DNA of 64,000 nucleotides from Euborellia annulipes (lineage: Eukaryota > Arthropoda > Insecta > Dermaptera > Anisolabididae). The notes beneath the pieces are model-generated. The model saw only the letters and a program-made list of their open reading frames with translations. It was not told the DNA's origin and ran no database searches. This document shows positions 1 through 11,886 of the stretch, in pieces; position 1 is the first letter of the stretch, and each line of letters starts with the position of its first letter. A program made the translations under genes and the position numbers. The stretch lies in assembly GCA_023213315.1 (NCBI GenBank), contig JAKCPI010005185.1, positions 1 to 64,000 on the forward strand, written 5' to 3'.

Positions 1-300
1 TCGAAACAAAAACGGCGCCCCAGTTGAGCTTCGCCCCTCCGCCCTCAAAGGCGAGGACTAGCCTAAAGGGAGCCGCACACAATCTATTTGAGCATTGATT
101 GAACAAATTCCATCCTTTTCAAACAAGGCCCTACCTTGTTAATATATTTATTTATTTTTGATAAAATTGGGATTATTTAAAAATTAATTAATCTTCCTAA
201 TGAAGGTCGTGATTGATGACCGAAATATCGGCGATTAATAATTAAATAAAAGTTTTTTATTTAATTTCCTTGGCTGCTACGTCTCCTATATCCATTTTAA
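1..300. other. AT-rich non-coding stretch
   Basis: Bases 1-100 are moderately GC-rich (gcgcccc, ccgcccTC words) and look like the end of a repeat cut by the window edge. The remainder is AT-rich with no open frame or recognisable motif. Confidence 0.4.
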
Positions 301-730
301 GGCATCTCCCTAGGGCGTGAAAATAAACTTTTAATCGAAATCGACCAAAGAGTACAAGTACTTTACTGATGTACTTTTTTCAGTTTTTTTTTGATTTTCT
401 CAAAATTCGCTTCAACAATTTTGATTGAAATTAATAAATCAATTATTTTTTAGATGCTCTTTAAAATTTAAATTCTCATTTTGGCATTGAAATCTTATGA
501 AGACCACTTTACTCTTGTACTTCTTAGAAAGATAGGAGAAATGGTTACCATGGTAACAAAATATAAATATTTTCCCCGTTTATAAATTTTACATCTTGAA
601 TTAAAGTGTACCCTACTGTAGGAAACTAAATATATCTCGACACAAAAAATCTGGTGTGACAAGCACAACTTTCGATTACTGAAGGTAAGAGAAAGTTGTG
701 TGCTGTGCGACCAGTCACACCAGATTTTTT
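301..730 (+). repeat. Family A repeat, 5'-truncated copy
   Basis: This is a dispersed element that I define within this window. The copy starts in the body (ggcatctccctagggcgtg), passes a degenerate form of the family palindrome (agtacaagtactttactgatg), the shared block ggttaccatggtaacaaaat, and ends in the tail hairpin at 644-730. That hairpin has a 17-bp stem, aaaaaatctggtgtgac against gtcacaccagatttttt, and an inner arm containing gtaagagaaagttgtgtgctg. There is no coding capacity. The head segment present in other copies (for example at 22,335) is missing. Confidence 0.8.
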
Positions 731-802
731 TATTTAAATTCGAATTTAGTGCCACAGGTTGGTAAATGATGGAAGATAACTATTTAATTTTAATTTTCCA
801 AA

Positions 803-871
803 CAATCTGGTTTGAAAACACCTTCGGTAATCGAATTTTGTTTGCTGTGCGAAGAGTTACACCAGGTTTTT
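803..871 (+). repeat. Solo family A tail-hairpin fragment
   Basis: A degraded second copy of the family A tail hairpin (aatctggtttgaaaacacc ... gagttacaccaggttttt) lies 70 bp after the complete one. The stem is still visible with mismatches. Confidence 0.6.
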
Positions 872-3005
872 CTTTCTGTAATGAATAATCAGTTATTGGT
901 TGCCTAATTACAGGCGAAATTTTTTCTTTCGCTTCCCTAAGATCTTTGCCCCACTCTCTATATATGTATTTGTGAAATTTCGAAAAGTATATAAATAAAA
1001 ATAATCAAAATATTTCCTTATTTTGTTTTCTCAAGAATTCAATTGTTTGGATTTAATACAAGTTTAGTAAATGTTTGCGAGCGTCTTTATCTAATTCAAT
1101 GAAGTTTGATTAGAAAGAATTGAAGGACAAGAATCGTTCAATGATATGAGTTGAAATGCACCCTGGAAGCGTGAAAGCGACCCTTGCCCACCCTTCTCAG
1201 CGCCTTTGCAATTTATTACCCTCTTCCACACCTCCATTTATCGCGGACTCTTTTCCCATGGCGATCAATACGCCCTAGTTCTACAACGGCAAAAATTTGC
1301 ACAAGCTGAGTGGGTTCCAGCCAACTAGATTTAAAGTACTTACTACCTGACCCCTTAAGTAAGAAGGCCATTAGGGTGATACTTAAAATTCGACTTTTGA
1401 AAATATAATCGAGTACTCATTTTGTTCTCTTATATATAAAAAAAGTAGGGCTTATGTGTTAATTTTGTCCCACTCATAAATACGTAGTAATTACCAAACT
1501 TTGAAATGCACTAGATGCTTTGAAAAAAAAAAAAAAAAAAAAATCGGACATTTGCAAAATGTTTAAATTTATAAATTAAAATTTTTTTTTTTCAATTTAA
1601 GTTATTTAATAATAACTAGGTAGAGGTTTGTTTGGAAAAGATGGAATTTTTCCAATCAACGCTTTAATAGACTGTCATTGAACCAATCAATTAAGATAGC
1701 ATTTACGAGATGAGTTTGTGTTTATGGTTGGGCAAAATTGCGCCCCCTGAACTCGAACCAGGTTATCCACGCTATATATATAATTTTAAAAATGATAATT
1801 TAGTTATAATACCTACTATATATACCTACCTATATTTATAATTCCTACTGACCTATAATGTGAGAAATTGGTTATTAAAAATATACAATAATTCTTATTC
1901 TTTTAGGTAAATAAGTTAATTTAGATCAGAGTAGGGGCGTAACTACATTCATTGGCGCCCCCTCCCCGCCGGTACCAGAATGTCGCCCCCCCCCCAATTG
2001 TTAATATAAATTCCCAAAATTAATTATAAATTCCCATAATAATATGTCTGATTATTTTTTTTTTTTCAAAGGACCTAGTGCTTTTTGCCGAGGTAGGTGG
2101 TTGGTAATAACAACTTTTGATTGTTATGATTTATGTCAAATATTGGTTTCTACCAATTTTGTGCCAAGAAATTATTTTTCAACTTTTAAAAGATGAAATT
2201 TCAAACAACGATTCCACAATTAAAGAGAATTTTTGAAAAATTTTTATATATATTTTTTAATAATTATTAATAAAATTTTTTCATCAAAACATGATTGAAT
2301 TAATGAAAAATTTCTACTCTAAGATTGAAATATCTACTCTTTTTTGCCTTATCTCCTTTTTCGTGGGCCCCTTAATATTTACTGTATAAATATCTAATGC
2401 GTATCCCCGGCAGAAGGGAAGAAATCAGAAGAAATGCCAGCCTTATCTCGGGCAAATTATTGTCAACACTTAAATATCGAATAATAATATAATATTCATT
2501 CTAACGAATTCTACCGATATACCCGAAGTATAAATGAACGTAGAAATGAGAAAGGTATTCAACACTTGGGGATGGAATTCGAGATTCTAATGCGTCCCGC
2601 ATTTCGGGTCATTAGTAAGGGAAAAGCCCATTAAGTAGGAATTCAGGAGAGCATTAATCTGTTGACTCAAGGTCTATCAGAATCTCATTAAACAGTCACT
2701 TGGTTTATTTTACTAAGTATTAACAATATCTTTTTTTAATGTACAAAATTAAGAATTAATATATCAAAAGTAGAGCCAACGTTGAATTTAAATTAGTATA
2801 AGAAAAAATTAGACTTTTAAATGAACAATAATGAGGTAAGTTTAGAAAATAAAAAACGATGCCCATAATCATGTTATTAAAAAAAAAAAAAATTTATAAA
2901 TAAATTTTAAAACGTCTCTTAATATCAGCTAAAAAATTATTTTTAGCCTACTATCATATTTCTCATTAAATCTTGTATTTATTACCTATCTTATCTTATA
3001 CTTGA
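872..3005. other. Non-coding stretch with repeat debris
   Basis: No gene is visible. Holdings: a 20-base poly-A run near 1,524-1,543; a less AT-rich patch at about 1,140-1,330 of unknown nature; and a possible single end of a DNA transposon near 1,932-1,950 (aggggcgtaactac, resembling the terminal repeat at 5,808) followed by a poly-C run at about 1,984-1,994. Confidence 0.4.
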
Positions 3006-3408
3006 AGAGTATCTTCACTATCTCTCTTCTACAGGTATTACCATGGTCAATGCTCTGCTGAATTAAAATCAATTATCCCACCCAATGCAACATATTCACG
3101 GAACACAAGAGAGGCATCTTCCCAGCATCCCTATGCTGTTCAGATCACGACTAACAGAACAAAACAATTTCATTCTTCCTTTGTCCCCATGACCTCCCGT
3201 GATTGGAACAAGCTCCCTGGGTCTATCTTCCCCAAAACCTACAATCTTCAGACTTTCAAGTCTAACCTCAACAGGCATCTTCTCAGTTCCCGCAGTTGAG
3301 TTTCCCCTTTATGCTTCTCCTTTTGTTTTTATTTTCTTCCTGGCTGCATGTGACTATTGATCATTATAGGTCTTCGGACCTTATGCACCCATTCCAAAAA
3401 AAAAAAAA
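3006..3408 (+). pseudogene. Non-LTR retrotransposon (LINE) 3' end, truncated
   Basis: An open frame from 3006 to the TGA at 3297-3299 reads as the last ~95 residues of a LINE ORF2. It contains LFYRYYHGQCSAEL, then HPYAVQITTNRT, then SFVPMTSRDWNKLP, and ends FKSNLNRHLLSSRS. These blocks (FYRYYHG.CS.EL, a short basic stretch, R.WN.LP, F...LN.HL) are typical of the C-terminus after the reverse transcriptase in Jockey/CR1/RTE-type elements. A short 3' UTR with a small hairpin (aggtcttcggacct, 3368-3381) and an A-run near 3,394-3,407 follow. There is an in-frame stop just upstream (3003), so the copy is 5'-truncated, as usual for LINEs. Clade assignment is uncertain. Confidence 0.8.
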
Positions 3409-3410
3409 AT

Positions 3411-4470
3411 ACTACTAAACGAGCAATGCACGTTTGTTTGTTTATATGTAAGCACATCAGTTCTCAAAAACGGCTCTACGATTTTTTTCAAATTTTAAAT
3501 ATATTCTATTTTCGGTTCGAATATGAAATTACGCTACGACTCCCCTCTGTGAAAATTTGAGTACTAGTATTTTACGGATGTACCTTTTTTTAGATTTTTT
3601 TCGAATTTTCTCAATAATCCCTTTGAACGATTTCTTTGATATTTTAAATATATAACATTTCCAATAAAGAAAACAACTTACGCTAGGTCTTTTTTTTGGA
3701 AAACTTTGAGTACTAGTACTTTACTGATGTACCTTTACTTTTCCAATCTTTTTCGAAATTCGCTTTAACGATGATTTCTTTCAAATTTTAAATATTTCTT
3801 ATTCACCGTATACAAAACAAACTACGATTGATCTCGTCTTTGAAAAACCTCTAGTACTAGTACTTTACTGATGCACTTTTTTTAGTTTTTCCTATTTCTT
3901 CAAAAATTCGCTTCTGATTTATTTCAAATTTTAGGTGACAATATGAAATTAAGCTTGGTTTTTATCTTTGGGATACTTGGAGTACTAGTACTTTAGTAAG
4001 AAATAATACTTTTTTAGTTTTTCCAATTTTATCAAAATAAATTGTGGCGCTCACTGTACTTCCCTGACACAGAACACGAAGCTTTTGAACAAAACCGGCC
4101 ATAAAGTACTAGTACTTTACTGATCTACTTTTTCAGTTTTTTTTTTTCGATTTTCTCAAAATTCGCCGATTTTGATTAAAATTTGATTGAATGTGTGGTT
4201 TTGATTAAAATTCAAAAATCAATTATTTTTTAGATATCCTTTAAAATGTATATTCTCATTTTGCTTTCAAAATTGTTTTCATAGAAAAGATAGTTGTCAT
4301 GGTAACAAAATCTATGTTTATAAATTTTACAATTTGAACTCTACCAATTTGGCGGAAACTAAATATATGTGAACACAAAAAATCTGGTATGAATAGCACA
4401 AAACAACTTTCAATTACCGAAGTTGAGAGAAAGATATGTGCTTCTGTCTGACCACTCACACCAGTTTTTT
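3411..4470 (+). repeat. Family A copy with five-fold internal tandem array
   Basis: This copy opens with aaacgagcaatgcacgtttg and then repeats a block of about 125-150 bp. Each block contains gtactagtactttactgatg or a close variant, at about 3559, 3709, 3853, 3980 and 4106. After the array it continues as a normal copy (block with gttgtcatggtaacaaaat) and closes with the tail hairpin at 4376-4470. Other copies have one palindrome unit, so this is an internal expansion. It lies directly beside the poly-A tail of the LINE fragment. Confidence 0.75.
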
Positions 4471-5190
4471 ATATACATCTATATATCCTTTTTTTCTGGT
4501 AATTTAGAATCCATCTCTATTAATTTGTAATAATTTTATTGCTCAGGATGCTAAGCTAATCAATTAGCCTTAAACCATAAACGAAGAATTTAAAAAATCA
4601 TTAATTCCTATGCTTTAAAATATGATTACACATTTTAATTTATTTTTTATACTTTTATCAATTACTTACAATTAGGCCATATGCATCATTTTAATTTCAA
4701 TTGTAAAACGGGTTTAATTAGAAAATTTCATCAAATAAATAACTAAACAAGCTTTGATTAAGCTATAATTTATTTAAAGTTAGTATAATGGGTTAAAAAA
4801 AAATGTGCCTCCTTGTTGTTAATCCCTTATAAAATTAGGCCTAATTAAAAGACATGCATGCATAAATAATGAACCCGGAATGCCAATTTGACTTCGTCGA
4901 TGACTTGTGACCTTTTGCAAAATCCAACTTACTTTTAGCATTCACGGGGCTTTGTTTAACTTACCACCTTGAAAGCAAAACAGAAAAAAAAAACTTCTTG
5001 CACTATAAAGGCTTTTAGTTGCTAAATAATTCTCTTTTACAACTACCGATGGTTATTTAGAGGAACAGAGGAACGTATTTCAAATCGCGTGACTTATACT
5101 TAGACACAATAACCACTAAATTTTAACAAAGAAAACAAAAAATTAATTATTTTCCAAAATACATACATACGTTTTTCCCATTTCATTTTT
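4471..5190. other. AT-rich non-coding stretch
   Basis: No open frame, hairpin or repeat end that I can recognise. The last part (acatacatacgtttttccc, then tatatatag) repeats at 5,695-5,740. Confidence 0.4.
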
Positions 5191-5194
5191 ATAT

Positions 5195-5300
5195 ATATAG
5201 ACTAGTCGCAAAGCCCGCCTTCGGGGGTTTTCCGCCTAGCTAGGGGGATGCGCCCCCTGGACCCCCTTGCTCGCAGGTTTATTACCAATTTGGGATATTT
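5195..5300 (+). repeat. GC-rich family end (actag - cccgcc type)
   Basis: After tatatatag comes actagtcgcaaagcccgcc, then ccccctggacccccttgctcg. The same layout (ctagccgcgccgcccgcc ... cccctggaccccctc) recurs at 32,412-33,400. It is a GC-rich island with inverted gggggatgcgccccc in AT-rich DNA. Probably one end of a non-autonomous element; class unknown. Confidence 0.55.
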
Positions 5301-5550
5301 CTTGCTGCAATGCAAGTGCTAAGATGTTGAGGAAGGATCTTGAGTTCACGCGAGGTTACCGACTGGGCACAGCACAAAAGGGTCTATTTATGACTGTTTG
5401 AAGGGTCAGTCCTATGCGTGCTCCCTTCGTTTTTCAACTGCTGCGTAGCTCCGCCCCTAACTTATAGTCATATACCCAGAAAGCTGTTTCACAGAGCGAC
5501 TACCTGTCTCTCTAATTTCCTAGTCAACTTGTCTATTTTGTGTCCACATA

Positions 5551-5740
5551 TTGAAGAAATTTGATTATACTTAATTTTCCAAAATTATTTAAGAGATTCA
5601 GATTATTACTACGTTACTCCCTGGTCCATGTACTATATATGTACTTAATTTCAAATAGATTCATTGAAAATTGTGAGTTTCTATAGAACATATACATACA
5701 TACATAAATTTTTCCCATTTCATTTTTATATATATAGATA
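5551..5740 (+). repeat. Dispersed repeat, direct match to 28,072-28,250
   Basis: The segment from attgaagaaatttgattata to catacatacataaattttt has a clear, diverged direct copy at 28,072-28,250. Shared words include ctacgttactc, gtacttaatttcaaa and agattcattgaaaa. No coding capacity; class unknown. Confidence 0.65.
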
Positions 5741-5791
5741 GAAGGTGCAATAATAACATGTGATAATTATATGTATGAAAATATTTTAGCT

Positions 5792-6030
5792 CTAAAGATG
5801 GCCTAGACATGGGCGTAACTAGAGTTTGGCTGGGGGGGGGGGCATGGGACCAGCTATCCTCCGGAGGGCCTGGAAAGTCCCATATTTTCTCAATTTTTCT
5901 TGGGGCAAGGAGCTTTCTGGGGGGGGGTAGCCCCCCCGGCACTCCCCTAGTTACGCCCATGGGCTTAGACCAGTGGCCAAAACGTCAGCCTGGAACGGCA
6001 CAATAAAAGAAATAATTTTGGCTGCATATG
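5792..6030 (+). ncRNA. Decayed hammerhead-like unit split by the 5,808 MITE
   Basis: Left of the MITE is ctaaagatggcc; right of it is tggccaaaacgtcag. Read through, ignoring the MITE and one target copy, these give CTAAAGA, a 5-bp stem TGGCC/GGCCA, and AAAACGTC. This is the hammerhead layout with two core substitutions (CTGAAGA to CTAAAGA, GAAAC to AAAAC). The downstream aataaaag ... ggctgc (near 6,004-6,025) is shared with the other hammerhead elements. It is presumably inactive. Confidence 0.55.
5808..5961 (+). mobile_element. hAT-like MITE, 154 bp
   Basis: The terminal inverted repeats are 15 bp, CATGGGCGTAACTAG at both ends. The flanks form an 8-bp target duplication with one mismatch (ggcctaga at 5800-5807, ggcttaga at 5962-5969). 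Eight-base duplications are typical of the hAT superfamily. The interior contains poly-G runs and no ORF of its own. The element interrupts a hammerhead-like motif whose halves lie on either side. Confidence 0.75.
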
Positions 6031-7080
6031 TCTTGAATTTTTTTTTGACTCCCTCTTACAAATATTTCCAGCCACAAAGACATTCCTATCAATTAATAAA
6101 TTATTTTATAAAATAGAAATCATACTTTAAATAAAAAAAATTCTTCATTAGTGTGAATATGATTTTATTTTTGTGAAAAAATATTTTTTCACAATATTAT
6201 AAGCCTTTAGAGTGTATTTCTCCATTTCATTTGTTTCTCTGATGATTTTTTTTCCTAGAGAGGTATTACATTCCTGAGAAGGTGTTAATCACTAAGACTG
6301 TGTTCAATTTGTATAAGATATAGAAAATAGGGGTCGGGAACAATGAAGGCTGACGGAATTAACCATTTCCATTGGAGCTTCTGAGAATGGACTCGGCTGT
6401 CTGGAAGACAGTAAGGAAGGACCTCCTGGGGTTGAATTTTCGGTGGAAATCGTAGGTGGGTGGCAGAGCCCTGGGAAATACACACACCTGGCTTTAAGGC
6501 CTCACCCTTTTGCTACATTTTCCCGGCAAAATTCATTCTTTTCACTCACTTTTTGATATAATCTATCTCTTTTACAAGGAGAGAAAAAAAAAATAAGACC
6601 CAGTTTTCAATTTTATTTCCAATATTATATATAAACCCTTTTATTAAATTTAATATAAACTTTTCTAATAACATAAAAAATGATGTTTTATTTTAATACA
6701 CTCTTCGACGAGCCCCGCGCCTAGGCCCTGGTGGGCGGCGTCTCGGGATATGGTCGGGCCACCTTCTCTTTCCCTCTCGAGCAGCATTCTTATGTGGAGA
6801 CGACAATTGCAATCGTCATATTTTAATTGAAGGGTACGATTGATGTATCAATTCTTAGTTGTTCTCGTTCTGTACAACAATGCCCTTCAATCAAAATTTC
6901 TATCAATCGCCGTCATTCAATTAACAATCGCTTTAATTGTCTCCAAGTCGGTCAATAAGTCGCATCAATGATATCATTGCCAATTGCAATTGTCAATTTT
7001 AATGATCGTTATGGGGGCTTTAGAGTCCAACTTGACTCTTTTAGTAGCCATTTCTGTAGATTAATACTTTATATAGGGAG
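6030..7080. other. Non-coding stretch with GC-rich repeat piece
   Basis: A moderately GC-rich, apparently single-copy patch lies at 6,280-6,500 without a usable frame. At 6,708-6,770 gccctggtgggcggcgtctcg is the reverse complement of a block at 19,797-19,825, marking a dispersed GC-rich repeat. At 6,800-7,010 the words gacaattgcaatcg and ccaattgcaattgtc form a loose inverted repeat. Confidence 0.45.
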
Positions 7081-7206
7081 TAACCGAATATTCGGTTTAA
7101 ATTGATATGAATTTTGTATAGGAACAAGTTTCGGTTTCGGCCGAAACTAAGATTGAGGCCGAAATTCGGTTTCAGGCTGAAAATCTTGTTTCGGTCGGAC
7201 CCTAGT
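7080..7206. repeat. CCGAAA-rich palindromic patch
   Basis: Short self-complementary words follow one another: ccgaatattcgg, ggtttcggccgaaac, ggccgaaattcgg and gtttcggtcggaccctag. The pattern resembles the inner foldback of the 30,276 element but is not the same sequence. Probably the remains of a foldback DNA element. Confidence 0.45.
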
Positions 7207-8250
7207 ATTTATGCGCTGCGAACACACTAAGGAAGGGTGGCATTTATATATATATAGATGCCTCTCTAAAAATTATATGCTCTTAACTTGATAATTACTT
7301 TCTTCTTTTACCAATAGCTCAGTTAAAATTAGTTCTCTTAAGTAATGTATTCAAGAGGGTTTTCACCTTTAATTATTTTTTCCCGTTTGATTAAAAAAAA
7401 AAAAAAAAAAAAACTCTCAAGTGTCTAGTTTTTTTTTTCATATTAATGAAACTTGAACAACTACTTTTAAATTATTAGTCCAGGAAAATTGAAGATTGTC
7501 AAAAAAAAAAAAAAAATAATATAAATAAAAAAATATTTCTCAGTTATTTAGCTAATGAGATGAAAAAAAGGAAAGAGAAGTTAGAACCTTTTTAATCAAT
7601 TTGAACTTTTTCTTAACTTAGGAGAAAGTTTTTATTAATTATATTAAAATCTCTATCTAATTAAAAATATGGTGTATATTGATGGTCGTTCAACAACTCG
7701 AGAAATTTGTTTATTATTTAAAAGTATTGAGTACGGATAAAAACACAACTACAGGCGGGTTTCGGAATTGAATCCTATAATTCTATTATATATTATTTCC
7801 GACTCTATTCAAAGAATTTCCAAAAGATTCTATTCTATCGATTGTCCCACTCTCTATCTCTCTCTCTGTGTTTACTTGTTCGTTTTCAAAAAGAAATTCT
7901 CGGTTTTGTCTGTGAATATCTTTATATCTCTGGTTGCTTACAACAGTCCCTGGCCAATTTATTAGACGCACTACAGCATATTTTGATTACTAGCCAATGA
8001 AATTTCGTTTATTATTATAGAAATTGTTATGAATATATTATATACTTGTGGTCTGCCTAATAACATAGGCGTATCACAAATAAAACATGGTAATTAAAAG
8101 TATTTTATTTTAATAATTAAAACAAAAATGACGGTATTGTGACATAAATTTTAATATTAGTAATATCTGCTCATGGCGTCCATGTCGAGATGCGGCAGCC
8201 ATCTTGTTTTTTCTCAACTGATTCAAATGAGTTTCTCACAGATGTAATCT
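7207..8250. other. AT-rich non-coding stretch
   Basis: Contains two poly-A runs (about 7,394-7,413 and 7,501-7,516) and a (tctc)n patch near 7,850-7,866. I see no gene. Confidence 0.4.
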
Positions 8251-8264
8251 TAACTGAATAGTAC

Positions 8265-8299
8265 CTGAAGAAGGCCACAGAATGAGTGGCCGAAACGTT
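8265..8299 (+). ncRNA. Minimal hammerhead-like motif
   Basis: CTGAAGA is followed by a perfect 6-bp stem II (GGCCAC/GTGGCC, loop AGAATGA) and GAAAC then GTT. The catalytic boxes CUGANGA and GAAA of the hammerhead ribozyme are intact, and the cleavage triplet would be GUU. Flanking stem I pairing is weak (about 3 bp). aaataaacc follows about 12 bases later, as in other elements of this set. Confidence 0.6.
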
Positions 8300-9430
8300 G
8301 TAATTTTTACAAATAAACCACAGTAAAACCGAAAATCAAATTCTTTTATTAATGATAACAACTGTGAAAGCCTAAACTCTAAAAAAAAAGAAAGTTTCAC
8401 ACTTCTTTTTTTTTCTAATAAATTTGTATTTGAAAACAAACTACGACTATAACTATTTAAATGTCAATATTTTCATTGGTTATAGAACAATATATTCATA
8501 TTTCGAGAGTGAATTTAACATCCACAGTTTATGATATTTTAGCAATCACATGCCAATACTTTTCGAAAATGTCCATTTTCCTACGCGTGTATATTCGGGG
8601 TAGAGGGTCGTGTGGTGGGGGAGGGGGTGTTCTTCCATGCTATTGGTTCATTGAGTTTGACAGCCATCTGAGATCTCTCTTCAGGTCATCTTGGGAAATG
8701 CTGAAATGCAATCGAGCACAAGGCTTTCAAGCATCAACGCCTGATTGACTCTTGCGCTTCGGTGACTCCTGCACCTCCAATCACTCGTCGCTATAACTAT
8801 AAGATCAATTATATTTAATGAAACTGATGCTTCGACATTTGTTGTTTATACTTCATAATCTTTAATTATTTGTTTTATCTTAAATGGGAATTGCAAATTG
8901 TTACTTATTTAAAAAAAAAAAAAAAATTATAGAAAAAAAAGGTGCTGGCCAAAATATTTCGGTAGAAATAAAGGCCTTACTTATTTTTTTATTTATATAT
9001 AATAATAATACTTCTTAATCCTATCAAATCAATTAAAAAAAAAAAAAACTATTGCAATATATATATTTTGATATTAATAAAAAAAAAATATTGAAAATTT
9101 ATTAATTAGTATAATTTTTAAAGATTTTAAATATTCGAGTTTTTCTAGGAGAGTATCTCATCACTCAACCTTTTTATTATTTTCTATTTTTTAACTAGGA
9201 AATAATGGGTTGCATAAACAAGTTTTTTCGTTAAAGCAGCTACATACGTAACTACAAATATGTCAAGCATCTTTTTGAGAGTTTGAAAAATCAAAATGTT
9301 TGCCCAAAATTCTCAAGTTTACCTATACATGCATGTTTTTCAAGTTTGAAGTTATCTGTGTAGCCGCTTTTAGAGAAATTACTAAAACACCATTTTTTAA
9401 TTAATTTCCTAAGGTACTTTTTTCCTCGGT
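8300..9430. other. AT-rich non-coding stretch
   Basis: Poly-A runs lie near 8,911-8,925 and 9,034-9,047. A GC-richer patch at 8,590-8,780 (gtggtgggggagggggtg) has no homology I recognise. No gene. Confidence 0.4.
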
Positions 9431-9433
9431 GCG

Positions 9434-9533
9434 ACTCTTACGATTATCGTTCAACGATTAAACTAGAGTACTTCCTATGAGCTGTTTTGCTCCAAGCGAC
9501 TGCCCCTAGAGTCGTTAACGATAATCGTTAAGT
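9434..9533. repeat. Imperfect inverted repeat (acgattatcgtt)
   Basis: ttacgattatcgttcaacga at about 9,437-9,456 pairs with tcgttaacgataatcgttaa at about 9,512-9,531 with few mismatches, around a ~55-bp loop. This looks like a small foldback or MITE end pair. No target duplication was recognised. Confidence 0.5.
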
Positions 9534-9628
9534 CAGTAAAAAATTAGTCGTCAACGACTATTTGATTAATCTCAGCACGAAGTCAAACTGTTCAACAGAA
9601 AGACGGAGAAATTCTGAGAAATTTTTGT

Positions 9629-9859
9629 CATATATAGATGCACATTGATGATGCATCAAAATAATATGAATATATATAAAACAACCGTACACAACAGAAA
9701 TTCCTTTTTTACTTCTAGTTAGGCGTTTTCTGTTTATTAATTATAAAAAAAAAAATAAAATGGCGTTGTCATTTTGAAATTTTTATGGAATTTTCTGTTG
9801 TCAACGGTCAATATTATTTTGATGTGTCATCAGTATATATTTGTGCATCTATATATTAA
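9629..9859. mobile_element. Palindromic MITE-like element
   Basis: The left arm (tatatagatgcac ... gcatcaaaataatatgaa ... acaacagaaatt) is matched in reverse by the right arm (aattttctgttgt ... aatattattttgatgtg ... gtgcatctatata). The whole 230 bp can fold back with small bulges. No ORF. The termini are TATATAGATGCAC. Confidence 0.65.
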
Positions 9860-9898
9860 CAATTCGAGCTATATCAATCTAAGATTATGGCTATTCTA

Positions 9899-9936
9899 TC
9901 TGTCCTGATGATCAGCGAGTTCGAAACGTCGACAGA
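9899..9936 (+). ncRNA. Hammerhead ribozyme-like motif with paired stem I
   Basis: The core is CTGATGA (9905-9911) ... GAAAC (9923-9927) GTC (9928-9930). The six bases before the core (TCTGTC) are perfectly complementary to the six after GTC (GACAGA), forming stem I. Stem II is poor (GATC/GTTC with mismatch). Stem III is essentially absent, as in the minimal hammerheads reported from Penelope-like elements. Confidence 0.65.
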
Positions 9937-9939
9937 GAA

Positions 9940-11221
9940 AATTGAAGTTTTTTTTTGTTTTGTTTGATTGCCTTCTAATCAATTCCTGAATATAATTACT
10001 GAGTTGGTCATTTAGATTAGCTCTCCTTGAAGCCAAAACGAACAAATTTATTTTATGCAACCCAAGTTAGAAGTAATCTAACCTAAAATACATTTTTTTT
10101 AATTGATAAAATCAAAACTACTTACACTTTTAATTATAAAATTCGTTTTTCTCCTACATAAAATTGATTTAAAGGAAGGATTGGTAAATTTAATTAGTTC
10201 TAAATGAATTCGACATAATTATATATAGTGTGTTAAAATTTAATGTCAATTCAAATAGAACGTTTATCATTATATAAATAATTAAATTAAAATGCTATAT
10301 AACATAAGTAATTAAGTTTTATTACCAAATATATCAACACTATTTTAATAATATGATTTATATACATATATCGTAATATCTCATACTCCCTTCTAAACTC
10401 TATAATGATACTTCTTACCAATAAATAAACCTTTCTCTTATATACGAACAATTCTGTGTCCAACTTCAAATAACTTTCATTAATTCAATCTTCGAAAAGA
10501 TTATAAAATTAACAACTAACAGGGAACTATAGGATTGATCATGTCTGAAATAGACAGGAATATCACACACAGTGGATTTATCATTAAATTTTATCAAGGT
10601 TAATAATATATATATACATATTTTTCCAGTTTTTTTTTTTTTTTTTTTGTTTTTTTTTTTGTTAATTTTTTAATAATTTTAAATTTTTTTTTTTTTATAT
10701 TTGCGTTACCGTTTTGGCTCTCTCTCCATTTTTCCAAGGTCTTAACACCCTTTACTTGATCTTGCTTTGCGTACTGGACGAAATTATTTAATATGTTTTA
10801 TATATAGATATATATTATATATTTATATATATTCACTTAATGAAAAAATTCTATGCTTTTGTTCTAGCATTAAATTAATTGCCAATAAACAATCAATTCC
10901 AATACATAAATACATTTCTACTCTCATTATATAATATAGTATTTTTTCCATAAAGAACAATCAATTAGGTAGCACATATTTAGAAACTAGTTTACTCCAT
11001 GTATTATAATAGACAACGAATGGTTTGACAGAAATAAACGTTGAGATCTTTATACATCTAAACAAATAGACATAAAATGAAATTTGACAGTGATATATTA
11101 ATATTTAAAATATCCATGTATATATACGGTAACATTTTTTTGCAATAGCAGGCGGCCGCAAGCTAAGATAATTCACGAAGAAGATCAGCCACATTGGTTC
11201 GATAAGGGGTACCCTGGGAGA
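9940..11221. other. AT-rich non-coding stretch
   Basis: Contains long T runs interrupted once (10,627-10,661) and TATATA-rich DNA at 10,790-10,840. No gene and no repeat boundary recognised. Confidence 0.4.
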
Positions 11222-11886
11222 GAAAGACTCAGTGGCGCAGGAATGGGGGTGGGGGTCCTAAGGTAAATACAACCCCTATTCTTTCCAATAAACATCTTAC
11301 AAGAACACACAGATCATACACTATCGATATATTATTATATTTACAGATATTTAGGGATTCCCTGTATATAGTGTAATAATGATATTCATGAGAATTTGAG
11401 AAATTATTTTTTTACTATATTTAGTTAAATTTTCGGTCCCTCATTTATTCTTCTATACAACAGAAAATACATGTATTCTATTCATTCATTCTAATTTCAA
11501 TTTTTTTTTTTTTTTTTTTATCAAGTTAAATAAAAATCTCTTTGTTTAAAATTGGGAATGAGTTTAGGGTTTGTAAATCAATTAATCTGATAAAAGAGAA
11601 AAAGGGTATTTGGCAGCCTAAACAAAACACTTTTATTATATCCTTTAATCATGTAAAGTAGAAATTCTCAATATCTTTTTTGATCACTTACCTCTTTTAC
11701 CCTTCTTTGTAATCTCTCTTGGAGATGAAAAAAAACAACTGTTTTAACAGTTGCGGTGTAATTCGAATTGGAAATTAATGAAAAGTGTTCTCTTTGCTTT
11801 TTAATTATAATAAACCAGCGATCTCCAACCGTAATTTGTGCGTGAGTCAAATCGTCTCGCTACAAAAAATTGCTTATACAATTTTA

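Noticed and set aside
9437..9531. Possible origin or operator from acgattatcgtt inverted words
   Set aside because: A small foldback repeat is a simpler explanation; no support for a replication or binding role.
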